Assembly (NCBI RefSeq): GCF_014192915.1
Contig: NZ_JACHYN010000012.1
Location: 62,001 to 126,000 of the forward strand
DNA: 64,000 nt
Direction of reading: 5' to 3'
DNA from: Azospirillum sp. OGB3
Lineage (GTDB): Bacteria; Pseudomonadota; Alphaproteobacteria; Azospirillales; Azospirillaceae
This document shows positions 12,935-22,467 of this stretch, piece by piece; within the stretch, counting starts at the first letter, position 1, and each line of letters opens with the position of its first letter. A program made the translations under genes and the position numbers. Under the pieces are notes generated by a model. That model ran no database searches, was not told the origin of the DNA, and saw only the letters and a program-made list of their open reading frames with translations.

Positions 12935-14239
12935 TCAGTCCATGCGGTCCAGCCGGCGCAGATGCAGCATGTAGAGCCGGGAGAAACGCGTCACCAGATC
13001 GTGGAACGGCAGCGGCTTCACCGGGGTGAAGGGCAAGGCCAGTTCCGGCGCGCCCGCTCCCATGGCATGGCGGGCCAGTTCGCGGCCCACGGCGGTGCCC
13101 AGCGCCATGCCGCGCCCATTGTAGCCCACCGCCCCGGTCACGCCGGGCGCCAGCTCGTGGAAATGGGGCCGGAAATCGGCGGTCATCGCCAGATGCCCGC
13201 TCCAGCTCCGCGCGATGGCCGGATTGCCGATTTGGGGGAAGACGCGGCGGATGCGTTCCCGCGTGCGCTCCCGCGCCCGCCGCTCGGCGTCCGCCGACCG
13301 CACCAGCGTGCAACCGGAAACCAGCCGGTTGTCGGCGGTCCAGCGGAAGAAATGCAGGTCGCCACGGGTGTCGCTGCACGCCATGTCGGAGGGCAGCACG
13401 CTGGCGCGCAGGGCGGCGGGCAGCGGCTCCGTCACCATCTGGAAGTTCAGCACCGGCACGACGGAGCGGCGCAGCCCCGGCCACAGGTCGTCGGTGTAGG
13501 CGTTGGTCGCCAGAACGACGCGGTCGGCGGTCACGCAGCCCTGCGGCGTGGTGAGCCGCCAAGCGGTTCCGACGCGGTCGATGGCGGAGACCGGCGTGTC
13601 GCTGTGGAGGACGACACCCAGCCCGAGGGCGGCCCGCGCCATCTCGCGGGCCAGCGACAGCGGGTTCACATGCCCGCCGGTCGGGGCGACCATGCCGCCG
13701 TGCCAGAAGCGCGTGCCCAGCGCCCGCTCCGTCTGCGCCGCGTCAAGCAGCGCGACCTCCGCCCCCAGCGCCCGCCACTGCGCGACGCGCTGTTCCGCCG
13801 CCGCCATACGGCCCGGCCGGTGGGCCGGCTGGATCCAGCCCTTCTGCACGCCGTCGCAGCGCATCTGGTGACGCTCGATCAGGTCGAAGACCAGCGCCGC
13901 CGAGCCGCCGACCATGCGGGCCAGCGCCGATCCCTTGGCCTCGCCGTAGGCCGCCATCAGATTGGCGGGGTCGAGGCGCGACAGCGTCGGGATGATCTGG
14001 CCGTTGTTGCGACCCGACCCGCCGAAGCCCGGCTCGCGCGCCTCCAGCACCGCCACGCGCACGCCCTGCTCGGCCAGATGGATCGCCGTGGACAGGCCGG
14101 TGACGCCCGCCCCGACCACCGCCACATCCACCCGGACCGCCCCGTCCAGCGGACCGGTCTCCGGCCCGGCGACGGCGCTCGCCGCCCAGTGGGAGTCCGG
14201 CATCGGCGCGTCCAGCAAGGGTTTGAGAAGCGCGCTCAT
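12935..14239 (-). CDS. FAD-dependent amine/imino-acid oxidoreductase (DAO/PuuB-like)
   Basis: Flavoenzyme of 434 residues. The Rossmann motif DVAVVGAGVTGLS with its acidic partner AVLEA lies near residues 35-65, followed by SGRNNGQIIP typical of PuuB/OrdL-like members of the DAO family; the C-terminal GYNGRGMALGTA closes the FAD site. These enzymes oxidise secondary amines or amino groups, releasing H2O2 or passing electrons on. It is the last gene of the operon and overlaps the M20 amidohydrolase stop/start (ATGA). In context a thiazolidine- or N-substituted amino acid is a likely substrate; that is inference. Confidence 0.85.
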   Translation of the reverse strand: MSALLKPLLDAPMPDSHWAASAVAGPETGPLDGAVRVDVAVVGAGVTGLSTAIHLAEQGVRVAVLEAREPGFGGSGRNNGQIIPTLSRLDPANLMAAYGEAKGSALARMVGGSAALVFDLIERHQMRCDGVQKGWIQPAHRPGRMAAAEQRVAQWRALGAEVALLDAAQTERALGTRFWHGGMVAPTGGHVNPLSLAREMARAALGLGVVLHSDTPVSAIDRVGTAWRLTTPQGCVTADRVVLATNAYTDDLWPGLRRSVVPVLNFQMVTEPLPAALRASVLPSDMACSDTRGDLHFFRWTADNRLVSGCTLVRSADAERRARERTRERIRRVFPQIGNPAIARSWSGHLAMTADFRPHFHELAPGVTGAVGYNGRGMALGTAVGRELARHAMGAGAPELALPFTPVKPLPFHDLVTRFSRLYMLHLRRLDRMD

Positions 14240-15435
14240 CGCGTCCCCTCCTCCACCAGCAGCGTCTTCGCCAGCGCCACCCAATAGCTGGCGCCGATGG
14301 CCAGGTTGGCGTCGTTGAAGTCGTAGCCGGGGTTGTGCAGCAGGCAGCCGCCGTCCGTCGGGCCGTTGCCCAGCCAGACGTAGCAGCCCGGCCGCTCCTT
14401 CAGCATGAAAGCGAAATCCTCCGCCCCCATGGAGGGCATCGGATCGTGGTCGATGTTCGCCTCGCCGACCAGCGCGGCGGCGACGCGGGCGCACAGCGCG
14501 GTCTCGGCGGCGCTGTTGACCGTCGCCGGGTAGCGCCGCTCGTAGCGCACGCTGGCGGTGCAGCCGAAGGCGGCGGCGGTGTGCTCGGCCAGAGCGCGCA
14601 ACCGCGCCTCGACCACGTCCTGCACCCCCTCCTTGAACGCGCGGACGGTGCCGCGCAGCGTCACCTCCGCCGGGATGACGTTCCAGGTGTCGCCGCCGGT
14701 GATCCAGGTGGTGGAGACCACGGCGCTGTCCAGCGGGTGCAGGCTGCGCCCCGGAATGGTCTGCAGGGTGGTCAGCAGATGGCCGGCCGCGGTCATCGGG
14801 TCGTGGCCGAGATGCGGCATGGCGGCGTGGCTGCCCTTGCCGTGGACCGTCACCTCGAAGATGTCGTAGCTGCCCATCATCGGCCCCGGCCGCAGCGCGA
14901 TCTGCCCGAGCGGCAGGCCCGGCCAGTTGTGCATGCCGTAGACGCCGTCCACCGGGAACCGCTCGAACAACCCCTCGGCGACCATCTCGCGGGCGCCGCC
15001 CTCGTTCTCCTCGGCCGGCTGGAAGATGACGTGCAGCGTTCCGGCGAAGTCCGGATCGTCGGCCAGGACCTTGGTCGCCCCCAGCAGCATCGTGGTGTGG
15101 CCGTCGTGGCCGCAGGCGTGCATCCGGCCGGGATTGACCGAGCGGTGGGCGAAGTCGTTGGCCTCGTGGATGTGCAGCGCGTCCATGTCGGCGCGCAGCG
15201 CGATGGCCCGGCCGCCGGGGCGGCGGCCCTTCAGCGTGCCGACCACGCCGGTGCGCCCCAGACCCGTCGCCACCTCCAGCCTGAAGGCGCGCAGCTTGTC
15301 GGCGACGAAGGCGGCGGTCTCGTGCTCCTCGAAGGCGGTTTCGGGATGGGCGTGCAGATGGTGCCGCCACTGCCGCATCTCCGGGGCCAGGGCCTCGGCG
15401 GCGGGATGCAGGCGGACGTTCGCGGGGATGGTCAT
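14236..15435 (-). CDS. M20-family amidohydrolase (N-acyl/N-carbamoyl amino acid hydrolase-like)
   Basis: Metal-dependent amidase of 399 residues in the hippurate hydrolase/IAA-amino acid hydrolase branch of M20. Visible metal-binding motifs are HACGHDGHT and QPAEENEGG; the dimerisation domain contains GKGSHAAMPH. The chosen ATG (MTIPANVRLH) overlaps the upstream ATC hydrolase stop; a longer open frame upstream reads into that gene in another frame and is not real. In the operon it could cleave N-carbamoyl-, N-formyl- or N-acyl-cysteine to free cysteine, the second step after ring opening. Confidence 0.9.
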   Translation of the reverse strand: MTIPANVRLHPAAEALAPEMRQWRHHLHAHPETAFEEHETAAFVADKLRAFRLEVATGLGRTGVVGTLKGRRPGGRAIALRADMDALHIHEANDFAHRSVNPGRMHACGHDGHTTMLLGATKVLADDPDFAGTLHVIFQPAEENEGGAREMVAEGLFERFPVDGVYGMHNWPGLPLGQIALRPGPMMGSYDIFEVTVHGKGSHAAMPHLGHDPMTAAGHLLTTLQTIPGRSLHPLDSAVVSTTWITGGDTWNVIPAEVTLRGTVRAFKEGVQDVVEARLRALAEHTAAAFGCTASVRYERRYPATVNSAAETALCARVAAALVGEANIDHDPMPSMGAEDFAFMLKERPGCYVWLGNGPTDGGCLLHNPGYDFNDANLAIGASYWVALAKTLLVEEGTR

Positions 15436-15962
15436 TCCGGGGACTCCTGGGGTCCGCCCGCCGGCAGGCTGTAGCGGAAGTCGCAGTGGCTGGCGCCCTG
15501 CATGATGGTCTGGGTGCGGGTGAAGCGGACGTCGGGGCGGTAGCCGCACATGAACTCGCCGTCCCGGTTGCAGGACAGGATGTCGCCGATCTCCTCCACG
15601 CCCATGGCGCGGTAGCTTTCGGCGTAGCGGCAGCGGGTGACGTTGAAGCCCAGCCGGTCGGGCGCGCTCTCGATCACCTCCAGCCGCAGGGCGTCCCCGG
15701 CGGTCCACAGGGCCAGCCGCTCGTGGAAGGTGGCGAGATCGGCGGTGCCGCGGGTGGCGCGGTCCTCCGCCGCCATGGCGGCGCCGGCCTCGCGGGCCAT
15801 CACCTCGATGGCGCGGGCGAGCACGGCGCGCGCCCGCTCCCGCCCGATCTCGGGCAGGAGCTGGTCGTAGAGCGCCTTGGCGAAGGCCGCCTCGATGCGC
15901 CGCCGCTCCAGGATGGGCAGGGGAGCAGACGCGGGAGCGGCGTTTTCGGTGTCGGTGGTCAT
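15432..15962 (-). CDS. L-2-amino-thiazoline-4-carboxylic acid hydrolase family protein (copy 1)
   Basis: Protein of 176 residues matching the ATC hydrolase family (PF14196) in overall pattern: a helical N-terminal half, then NVTRCRYAESYRAMG and GDILSCNRDGEFMCGY with several conserved Cys. The founding enzyme opens the thiazoline ring of L-ATC to N-carbamoyl-L-cysteine. It sits between livF and the amidohydrolase, four bases from the latter, so ring opening and amide cleavage are co-expressed. A second, diverged copy lies in the same operon at 20734-21231. Family assignment is by pattern, not by search. Confidence 0.75.
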   Translation of the reverse strand: MTTDTENAAPASAPLPILERRRIEAAFAKALYDQLLPEIGRERARAVLARAIEVMAREAGAAMAAEDRATRGTADLATFHERLALWTAGDALRLEVIESAPDRLGFNVTRCRYAESYRAMGVEEIGDILSCNRDGEFMCGYRPDVRFTRTQTIMQGASHCDFRYSLPAGGPQESPE

Positions 15963-15981
15963 CGCTGCGATCCTTTTTCCG

Positions 15982-16716
15982 TCAGCCGCCGAGATAGGCC
16001 GCCCGCACGCGCGGGTCGGCGGCCAGATCGGCGGCGCTGCCCGAGAGTGTCACCCTTCCCGCCTCCATGACATAGGCGTGATCGGCGACGCGCAGGGCGG
16101 CGCGGGCGTTCTGCTCCACCAGCAGGATCGAGGTGCCCTCGCCGCGGATCTGGACCAGCAGGTCGAAGATCTGCTTCACCACCATCGGCGCGAGGCCGAG
16201 CGACGGCTCGTCGAGCAGAAGCAGGCGTGGCTTCGACATCAGAGCGCGGGCGATGCACAGCATCTGCTGCTCGCCGCCCGACAGCGACCCCGCCTTCTGG
16301 GTCAGCCGCTCGCGCAGGCGGGGGAACAGCTCCAGCATCCGCTCCATCCGGGCGGCGCGGTCGTGGCGCAGCGTCCGCCCGCCGAGCAGAAGGTTCTCCC
16401 GCACCGTCATGGTGCCGAAGATCTGCCGCCCCTCCGGCGCCTGGGCGAGGCCGCGGCGCACCACCTCGTGGCTGGGGCTGTCGGTCATGTCCTGGCCGTC
16501 GAAGACGGTGGCGCCGCCGGTGGTGCGGTAGATGCCCGACAGGGCCCGCATCAGCGTGGTCTTGCCGACGCCGTTGGCGCCCAGCACCGCGACGATGGCC
16601 CCCTCCGCCACGTCGAGCGAGACGCCGCGCAGGATCTCCTGCGGCCCCATGCGCACCGTCAGGTCGCGGACCTCAAGAATGCGGCGAGTGGTGGCTTGTG
16701 CTCCGTCAAGCGGCAT
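15982..16716 (-). CDS. livF: Branched-chain-type ABC importer ATPase (LivF-like)
   Basis: ATP-binding subunit of 244 residues: Walker A GANGVGKTT, signature LSGGEQQ, Walker B LLLLDEPSLGLAP and the switch His in ILLVEQNARAAL. It overlaps the livG stop by 11 bases. It pairs with the adjacent livG product to power the two permeases livH and livM. The name refers to the family; the substrate here is probably not a branched-chain amino acid but the sulfur compound suggested by the operon. Confidence 0.93.
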   Translation of the reverse strand: MPLDGAQATTRRILEVRDLTVRMGPQEILRGVSLDVAEGAIVAVLGANGVGKTTLMRALSGIYRTTGGATVFDGQDMTDSPSHEVVRRGLAQAPEGRQIFGTMTVRENLLLGGRTLRHDRAARMERMLELFPRLRERLTQKAGSLSGGEQQMLCIARALMSKPRLLLLDEPSLGLAPMVVKQIFDLLVQIRGEGTSILLVEQNARAALRVADHAYVMEAGRVTLSGSAADLAADPRVRAAYLGG

Positions 16717-17473
16717 CGTCTTCCACTCCCAGATAGGCTTCGAGGACGGCGGGGTCGCGCTGCACCGCCTCCGGCGTGCCGTCGGCGATCTTGCGCCCCG
16801 ACGCCAGGACGATGACGCGGCTGCAGCTTCCCATCACCAGCCCCATGTCGTGCTCGACCAGCAGAACGGTGACGCCGCCGGCGTGCAGGCGGCGGATGAA
16901 GTCGGCCAGTTCCGCCGTCTCGGTGTCGTTGAGGCCGGCCGCCGGCTCGTCGAGGATCAGCAGGCGGGGCGCGGTCGCCAGGGCGCGGGCGATCTCCAGA
17001 TACTTGCGCTTGCCGTAGGACAGGTTGGCGGCGATGTCCCCGGCCTGGGCGGTCAGCCCGACCCGCTCCAGCGCCTCCCAGCTCCGCTCGCTGACCGCGC
17101 GGCTGTGGGCGCCGCCGTTGACCAACGCCCGCCAGGGCGACTGGCCGAAGGCGCCGACCGCCCCAACGGACACGTTGTCGAACACCGTCATGTTGGGGAA
17201 GACGCGCAGGTTCTGGAAGGTGCGGCCCATGCCCATGCGGGCGATCTGCCAGGGCTTGCGCCCCGTGACGTCCTGCCCGTCGAAGGTCACCGTGCCGTCC
17301 GACGGCGGGGTGAAGCCGGTGATCAGGTTGAACAGGGTGGTCTTGCCAGCGCCGTTGGGGCCGATCAGCCCGACCAGCTCGCCCTCGGCGATGGTGGCGC
17401 TGACGTCGCTGACCGCCAGCAGGCCGCCGAAGCGCCGGGTCAGCCCCTGGATGGAGAGAAGCGTGTTGCTCAT
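16706..17473 (-). CDS. livG: Branched-chain-type ABC importer ATPase (LivG-like)
   Basis: Second ATPase subunit, 255 residues: Walker A GPNGAGKTT, the LivG-type insert GRTFQNLRVF, signature NLSYGKRKYLEIARA (a LivG-typical variant), Walker B LLILDEPAAGLN and VEHDM. The ATG at 17473 is preferred; the frame is open further upstream only because it overlaps livM. Eight bases separate it from the livM stop. Confidence 0.93.
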   Translation of the reverse strand: MSNTLLSIQGLTRRFGGLLAVSDVSATIAEGELVGLIGPNGAGKTTLFNLITGFTPPSDGTVTFDGQDVTGRKPWQIARMGMGRTFQNLRVFPNMTVFDNVSVGAVGAFGQSPWRALVNGGAHSRAVSERSWEALERVGLTAQAGDIAANLSYGKRKYLEIARALATAPRLLILDEPAAGLNDTETAELADFIRRLHAGGVTVLLVEHDMGLVMGSCSRVIVLASGRKIADGTPEAVQRDPAVLEAYLGVEDDAA

Positions 17474-17481
17474 GATCCGCC

Positions 17482-18549
17482 TCACTTCCAGCCGACGGGC
17501 GTGCCGCCGGCGATGGTAGCCCAGCCGCGGGAGAAGGAACGGCGGACGAAGCCCAGCGCGGTGCCTTCGGCCAGCATGCCCTTGGGCAGCAGCAGGATGG
17601 ACAGGAACATGGTCGCCCCGACGGCGATCATGCGGTAATCGCCGATGTCGCGCAGCGCCTCCGGCAGGACGATCATGAACAGGGCGCCGACGACGGCGCC
17701 GGGAAGGCTGCCCAGCCCGCCGACCACCACCATCGCCAGGATCAGGATCGATTCCATGAAGCGGAAGTTGTCCGGCGCGATGTAGGCGGAGGTGTGGGCG
17801 AGCAGCGCCCCGGCGATGCCGGCGAAGAAGGTGGCGACGACGAAGGACTCGATCTTCAGCCGCTCCACGTTGATGCCCATGCTGTCGGCGCACTGGTCGT
17901 CCTCGCGCAGAGCCCGCAGCGCGTTGCCGTAGTAGGAGTGGGTCAGCCGGTGCAGCACCCAGACGCAGGCGACGGCGATCACCGCGACCGCCAGATAGCG
18001 GCTGAGCAGCGTGTCGGCCTGCCAGCCGAACAGCGAGATCGGCGGGATGCCGCGGATGCCCATCGGGCCGCGCGTCACGTCCACCCAGTTCAGCAGGACC
18101 ACGTAGATCATCTCGCCGATGCCGAGCGTGGCGACGGCGAAGTAGATGCTGACCAGCCGCATGGTCGGCAGTGCCACCAGGAAGCCGAACAGCGCGGCGA
18201 TCAGCCCTGCCGCCGGCAGCGTGACGATGAAGGGCAGCCCGAGCCTGGTCGACAGCAGGGCCGCCGCGTAGGCGCCGATGCCGTAGAAGGCGGCGTGGCC
18301 GATCGACAGCAGCCCGGCGGTGCCCGTCACATGGTTCAGGCTGGCCGACAGGATCACGAAGATCATCGTCGTGATGGCGATCTGGGCGAGGTAGCTGGAC
18401 CCGGTGCCGACGATCGCGGCGGGCACGGCGCCGAAGGCGACCGCCAGCAGGAGGAGGGTCCAGGCAAACCGCCGGCCTCGCCCGGAAAACGCGGCGGGCG
18501 GCGCGAGGGTGGCCGGCATCAGCCGGGCGTCAGGCACGTTCACGTCCAT
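17482..18549 (-). CDS. livM: Branched-chain-type ABC importer permease (LivM-like)
   Basis: Inner-membrane permease of 355 residues with about nine to ten hydrophobic helices; contains TGTAGLLSIGHAAFYGIGAY and the LivM coupling-loop region GINVERLKIESFVVATFFAGIAGA in pieces. Its start overlaps the livH end by 20 bases, so the two are translationally coupled. It forms the transport channel with LivH. Confidence 0.92.
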   Translation of the reverse strand: MDVNVPDARLMPATLAPPAAFSGRGRRFAWTLLLLAVAFGAVPAAIVGTGSSYLAQIAITTMIFVILSASLNHVTGTAGLLSIGHAAFYGIGAYAAALLSTRLGLPFIVTLPAAGLIAALFGFLVALPTMRLVSIYFAVATLGIGEMIYVVLLNWVDVTRGPMGIRGIPPISLFGWQADTLLSRYLAVAVIAVACVWVLHRLTHSYYGNALRALREDDQCADSMGINVERLKIESFVVATFFAGIAGALLAHTSAYIAPDNFRFMESILILAMVVVGGLGSLPGAVVGALFMIVLPEALRDIGDYRMIAVGATMFLSILLLPKGMLAEGTALGFVRRSFSRGWATIAGGTPVGWK

Positions 18550-19447
18550 GTCCGAACAATCCTTGCGGGAAGAAGACCAGCGTGATGACCAGAAGGCTGT
18601 AGGTGATCAGGTCCTTCCAGCCGCTCGACAGGAACTCGGTCGCGATGCTCTCCGACACGCCGAGCAGCAGGGCGCAGGCGACCGCCCCCGGGATGCTCGA
18701 CAGGCCGCCCATCACCATGGCGACGAAGGCCTTCACGCCGGGCGCAAAGCCCATGTGCGGCGAGATGGCGCCGTCGTAGAGGCCGACCAGGATTCCCGCC
18801 GTGGCGCCCAGCATCGAGCCGACCGCGAAGGTGGTGACGATGGTGCGGTCGGTGTTGATGCCGACGTAGCGGGCGCCGAGCTGGTTGTTGGACACGGCGC
18901 GGATGCCGAGGCCGGTCTGGGTGCGGTAGAGCAGGAACTGCAGCGCGCCCAGCATGACGGCGGAGGTGGCGAAGATGACCAGGCTGCCGCTGGCGACCAT
19001 GATCGGCCCGATGGCGACCGGCTGCTGCAGCAGGTAGCCGGACGGGATGCCCTGCATGTCGCCGCCGAAAATGTGCATCATGATCTCGCGCGTCACGATC
19101 GACACGGCGAGCGAGGAGAGCAGCGTCGCCTCGCGCATGGCGCGGGACTTCTGGCTGGCCTCGTCGGTGAAGCGGCGGAAGGGGCGGAAGGCGATGCGCT
19201 CCAGCCCGACGCCGGAGACCGCGCCGACCGCCAGGACCAGCGGCACCACCGCCAGCAGCGGCGGGGCCATCGCGGTGATGACCATCAGCCCGACGAAGGC
19301 GCCGATGGTGTAGACCTCGCCATGGGCGAAGTTGACGACGTTCAGGACGCCGAAGATCAGCGTGAAGCCGATCGCCATCAGGGCGTAGACGCACCCGATG
19401 GACAGGCCGTTGATGACCTGCTGAAGGAAGAAGACATCGAAGACCAT
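18530..19447 (-). CDS. livH: Branched-chain-type ABC importer permease (LivH-like)
   Basis: Inner-membrane permease of 305 residues with about eight helices; N-terminal QQVINGLSIGCVYALMAIG and LNVVNFAHGEVY are hallmark LivH sequences. Follows the binding-protein gene after about 130 bases containing a GC-rich CCCCGGGG palindrome (possible weak attenuator, 19550-19560 region), which fits higher expression of the binding protein than of the membrane parts. Confidence 0.92.
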   Translation of the reverse strand: MVFDVFFLQQVINGLSIGCVYALMAIGFTLIFGVLNVVNFAHGEVYTIGAFVGLMVITAMAPPLLAVVPLVLAVGAVSGVGLERIAFRPFRRFTDEASQKSRAMREATLLSSLAVSIVTREIMMHIFGGDMQGIPSGYLLQQPVAIGPIMVASGSLVIFATSAVMLGALQFLLYRTQTGLGIRAVSNNQLGARYVGINTDRTIVTTFAVGSMLGATAGILVGLYDGAISPHMGFAPGVKAFVAMVMGGLSSIPGAVACALLLGVSESIATEFLSSGWKDLITYSLLVITLVFFPQGLFGHGRERA

Positions 19448-19576
19448 GGCGTGCTCCAGGCTTCGGGGAGCGCGCCCGCCGGTCCCGGCGGAGCGCGCAC
19501 CACGGCGTGTGTCCCGAAAGGAGGATCGTGTGGAAAGCCCTTGGGGCGTCCCCGGGGCGTCCTTAGACGGTACCGG

Positions 19577-20701
19577 TCAGGGACCGGTCACGACCTGGAA
19601 GCGGCCGTCCTTCACCATCATCTTCGCCAGCGCCTTCGCCGGCTCGCGGGTGACAGGGTCGAAGCTGGTGGCGCCGGTCACGCCGGGGTAGCCGGTGGTG
19701 GCGGCCAGCGCGTCGCGCAGGCTCTCGCGCGTCACCGACGGGCCGGCCTTGGCGACGGCGTCCAGCATGATGCCGACCGCGTCGTAGGCCTGGGCGGCGA
19801 ACATGCCGGGCTCCGACTTGAAGCGCGCGGCGTATTCCTTCACGAAGGTCTGCACCGCCGGGTCGGGGTTGTCGGGCGTGAAGGTGGTGGCGAGATGCAG
19901 CCCCTCCACCGATTCACGCCCCAGCTCGATCAGCTTGGGCGAGTAGAGGGAGCTGGTGCCGTAGAGCGGGATCTTGATGCCCAGCTGCTCGCGCTGCTGG
20001 GCGAAGGCGGCCCCCTCCTCGTAGAACATCGCGAGGTAGATCACGTCCGGCTTCTGCCGGGCGACCTTGGTCAGGATGGAGCGGAAATCGCGGTTGCCGG
20101 GGTTGAAGGCCTCGGTGGCGGTGATCTTGCCGCCCTTGGCCTTGAAACCGCTGACGAAGCCGTCGAGCGCCGAGATGCCCCAGTCGTTCTGGATGTAGAT
20201 CACCGCCGCCGTCTTCATGCCCGCCGCGATGATCCAGTCGGCGTTGTACGGGCCTTCGAAGGCCTGGGTGGTGATGTTGCGGAACTGCCAGGGGCTGAGC
20301 TTGGTGAAATCCGGGTGCGAGGCCGTCTGGGAGAGCTGCGGCATCTTCTCCGCCGCGTAGATCTCGCCCGCCGCCATCGACACGGTGGAGGAGAAGTCAC
20401 CGATCACCCCGACGATCTTGGAGTTGTCGAGGAACTTGTGCGCGATGTTGCGCGCCTCCTTGGGATCGTCCTTGCTGTCCTCAAAGGTGATGGCGACCTT
20501 GGCGCCGGTCAGCTTGCCAGAGGCGTTGAACTCCTCCAGCTTGATCTGGGCGGCGTTGCGGAACATCTCGCCGTACTGGCTGCGGTCGCCGCTGAGCGGC
20601 GCCTGATAGCCGATGACGATCTCGCGGTCGGCGGCCTGGACGGCGGTGCCGGTGACCAGCATGGCGCCCAGAACGGCGCCGAGAATGGCGTTCTTCCTCA
20701 T
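19577..20701 (-). CDS. livK: Periplasmic substrate-binding protein of the ABC importer (LivK-like)
   Basis: Secreted type-I periplasmic binding protein of 374 residues. A Sec signal peptide (MRKNAILGAVLGAMLVTGTAVQA, cleavage after AQA about residue 23) precedes REIVIGYQAPLSGD, typical of Leu/Ile/Val-binding-protein relatives. It is between the second ATC hydrolase gene and livH. The ligand pocket cannot be read without a structure; operon context suggests a cysteine-derived heterocycle or amide. Confidence 0.92.
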   Translation of the reverse strand: MRKNAILGAVLGAMLVTGTAVQAADREIVIGYQAPLSGDRSQYGEMFRNAAQIKLEEFNASGKLTGAKVAITFEDSKDDPKEARNIAHKFLDNSKIVGVIGDFSSTVSMAAGEIYAAEKMPQLSQTASHPDFTKLSPWQFRNITTQAFEGPYNADWIIAAGMKTAAVIYIQNDWGISALDGFVSGFKAKGGKITATEAFNPGNRDFRSILTKVARQKPDVIYLAMFYEEGAAFAQQREQLGIKIPLYGTSSLYSPKLIELGRESVEGLHLATTFTPDNPDPAVQTFVKEYAARFKSEPGMFAAQAYDAVGIMLDAVAKAGPSVTRESLRDALAATTGYPGVTGATSFDPVTREPAKALAKMMVKDGRFQVVTGP

Positions 20702-20733
20702 GATTCGATTCCCCTGTCGGCGAGGCTGGACGG

Positions 20734-21231
20734 TCAGTTCGCGGCGGCCGGCGCAGCGGCGCCCGGCGTGATCGTCAGGTGGCAGCAGGTGCTGCGGCCC
20801 GGCTTCCAGGTGTCGACCTCGATCTCGAAGCCGGCGGTCTCGAAAGTGCCTTTGTCGACCGCGCCGGCGAGTTCGCAGAGCGTCTCAACCGTCTCAGCCG
20901 GCAGGTTGGCCTCCAGCCAGGCTTCCTTCAGCGGACAGGTGTGGAAGCGGATCTCCAGCACCTCGTCGGTGCAGCGCACGACCTCGGGGCCGAACTGGAC
21001 CTCGGCGTCGGGGATGAATTTCAGGAAGGAGTCCCGCAGGCCGGTCAGATCGGCCGGGGCGTGCGGCGCGAAATTGTGGGCGATGGCCGCACCCCGGCGA
21101 TAGATGGTGCGCGCCATGATCTCCCGGGCCTTCTCCTCGCCGATCTCCTTGCGCATCTCGTCGAAGGCCGCCTCATAGACCATCGCGCGGCTCTTCATCG
21201 CGTTGCGCAGAAGTGTGCGAAACTCGTCCAT
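20734..21231 (-). CDS. L-2-amino-thiazoline-4-carboxylic acid hydrolase family protein (copy 2)
   Basis: Protein of 165 residues related to copy 1 (15432-15962): a helical N-terminal half (FDEMRKEIGEEKAREIMART) and a C-terminal half with EIRFHTCPLKEAW and LCELAGAVDKGTFE. The ATG at 21231 has AGGAG 9 bases upstream; a TTG nine codons earlier is less likely. Two members in one operon may act on different ring compounds or form a hetero-oligomer. It lies between the desulfhydrase-like gene and the binding-protein gene. Confidence 0.72.
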   Translation of the reverse strand: MDEFRTLLRNAMKSRAMVYEAAFDEMRKEIGEEKAREIMARTIYRRGAAIAHNFAPHAPADLTGLRDSFLKFIPDAEVQFGPEVVRCTDEVLEIRFHTCPLKEAWLEANLPAETVETLCELAGAVDKGTFETAGFEIEVDTWKPGRSTCCHLTITPGAAAPAAAN

Positions 21232-21308
21232 CGGTGAATGCTCCTGTTTTTCTGCCAATTGTTTTGCGGTGGCGATTTTTGTTTTTTAAAGCGCTTGTTC
21301 TTTTTGCT

Positions 21309-22460
21309 TCAGAGGGATGGGCCGCCCTGAAGGAAGGCCTCGATCCGCGCCTCGTCGGCGGCGGTGTCGAAACCGGACCGCGCCATCCAGGCGTCGTCGT
21401 GGTAGGTGTTGCGGTAGCGCTCGCCGGAATCGCAGATCAGAGTCACCAGCGAGCCGGCCCGCCCGGCGTCGCGCATCCGTCCGGCGATCCAGCACAGCCC
21501 GAAGAAGTTCGTTCCGGTGGACCCGCCAACCATCCGGCCGAGCCGCCGCGACAGCACCCGCATCGCCGCCAGTGAGGCCACGTCGGGCACCTTGATCATC
21601 TGGTCGACGACCTCGGGGATGAAGGACGGTTCGACGCGGGGCCGCCCGATGCCCTCGATGCCCGACCCGCGCTCGCAGGTAATGGCGGCGTCGCGGTTGA
21701 CGAAGCTGTCGTAGAAGACCGAATGCTCGGCGTCGGGAACGCACAGCCGGGTCGGCAGGTGGCGGTAGCGGATGTGACGCCCGATGGTGGCGGCGGTGCC
21801 GCCGGTGCCGGCGCTCATCACGATCCAGTCGGGCACCGGATGGCGCTCGCTGCGCATCTGGCCGAAGATCGACTGGGCGATGTTGTCGGTGCGCCAGTCG
21901 GTCGCCCGCTCGGCGTAGGTGAACTGGTCGAGATAGACGCCGCCCAGCCGCGCCGCCAGCCCCGCCGCCTCGGCGTAGATCGCCTTGGAGGACTCGACGA
22001 AGTGGCAGCGCCCGCCGTGCAGCTCGATGGCGGCGATCTTCTCGTCCGAGGTGCCGCGCGGCATCACCGCGTGGAAGGGCAGGCCGAGCAGCCGGGCGAA
22101 ATAGGCTTCCGACACCGCGGTGGAGCCCGACGACGCCTCGATCACCGGCGTGCCTTCGCCGATCCGCCCGTTGCAGATGGCGAACAGCAGCAGCGAACGC
22201 GCGACGCGATGCTTCAGGCTGCCGGTGGGGTGGGTCGATTCGTCCTTCAGGTAGACGTCGATCCCGGACAGCTCCGGAACGTCCAGCTTCAGCAGCGGCG
22301 TGTCGGGCGACCGCGCCGCCTCGGTCTCCAGCAGCTCGATCGCGCGCCGGGTCCAGTCGCGGCAGGCAACCTCGGGCAGCGGGGTGTAGTCGAGGCGGAG
22401 CGGCTGACGGATCGAACCGGCGCCGGGTTGCAGCGCTACGGTCTGCGCGGAAGCGGTCAT
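21309..22460 (-). CDS. PLP-dependent cysteine desulfhydrase / cysteine synthase-like enzyme (Cds1-like)
   Basis: Fold-type II PLP enzyme of 383 residues. The Schiff-base lysine is Lys83 in HPTGSLKHR; the phosphate loop is [10 protein letters not shown] and the substrate loop is [10 protein letters not shown]. The [13 protein letters not shown] motif is the one I associate with Cds1-type L-cysteine desulfhydrases, which give pyruvate, ammonia and sulfide through 2-aminoacrylate, rather than with CysK. The ridA gene upstream ends 7 bases before this start. In the operon it would take free cysteine produced by the hydrolases. A lyase on a related beta-substituted amino acid is possible. Confidence 0.82.
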   Translation of the reverse strand: MTASAQTVALQPGAGSIRQPLRLDYTPLPEVACRDWTRRAIELLETEAARSPDTPLLKLDVPELSGIDVYLKDESTHPTGSLKHRVARSLLLFAICNGRIGEGTPVIEASSGSTAVSEAYFARLLGLPFHAVMPRGTSDEKIAAIELHGGRCHFVESSKAIYAEAAGLAARLGGVYLDQFTYAERATDWRTDNIAQSIFGQMRSERHPVPDWIVMSAGTGGTAATIGRHIRYRHLPTRLCVPDAEHSVFYDSFVNRDAAITCERGSGIEGIGRPRVEPSFIPEVVDQMIKVPDVASLAAMRVLSRRLGRMVGGSTGTNFFGLCWIAGRMRDAGRAGSLVTLICDSGERYRNTYHDDAWMARSGFDTAADEARIEAFLQGGPSL

Positions 22461-22467
22461 GTCACCC

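Noticed and set aside
12935-15370. Single long frame extending upstream of the FAD oxidoreductase
   Set aside because: Only the last 434 codons are the oxidoreductase; the rest is an off-frame reading of the amidohydrolase gene.
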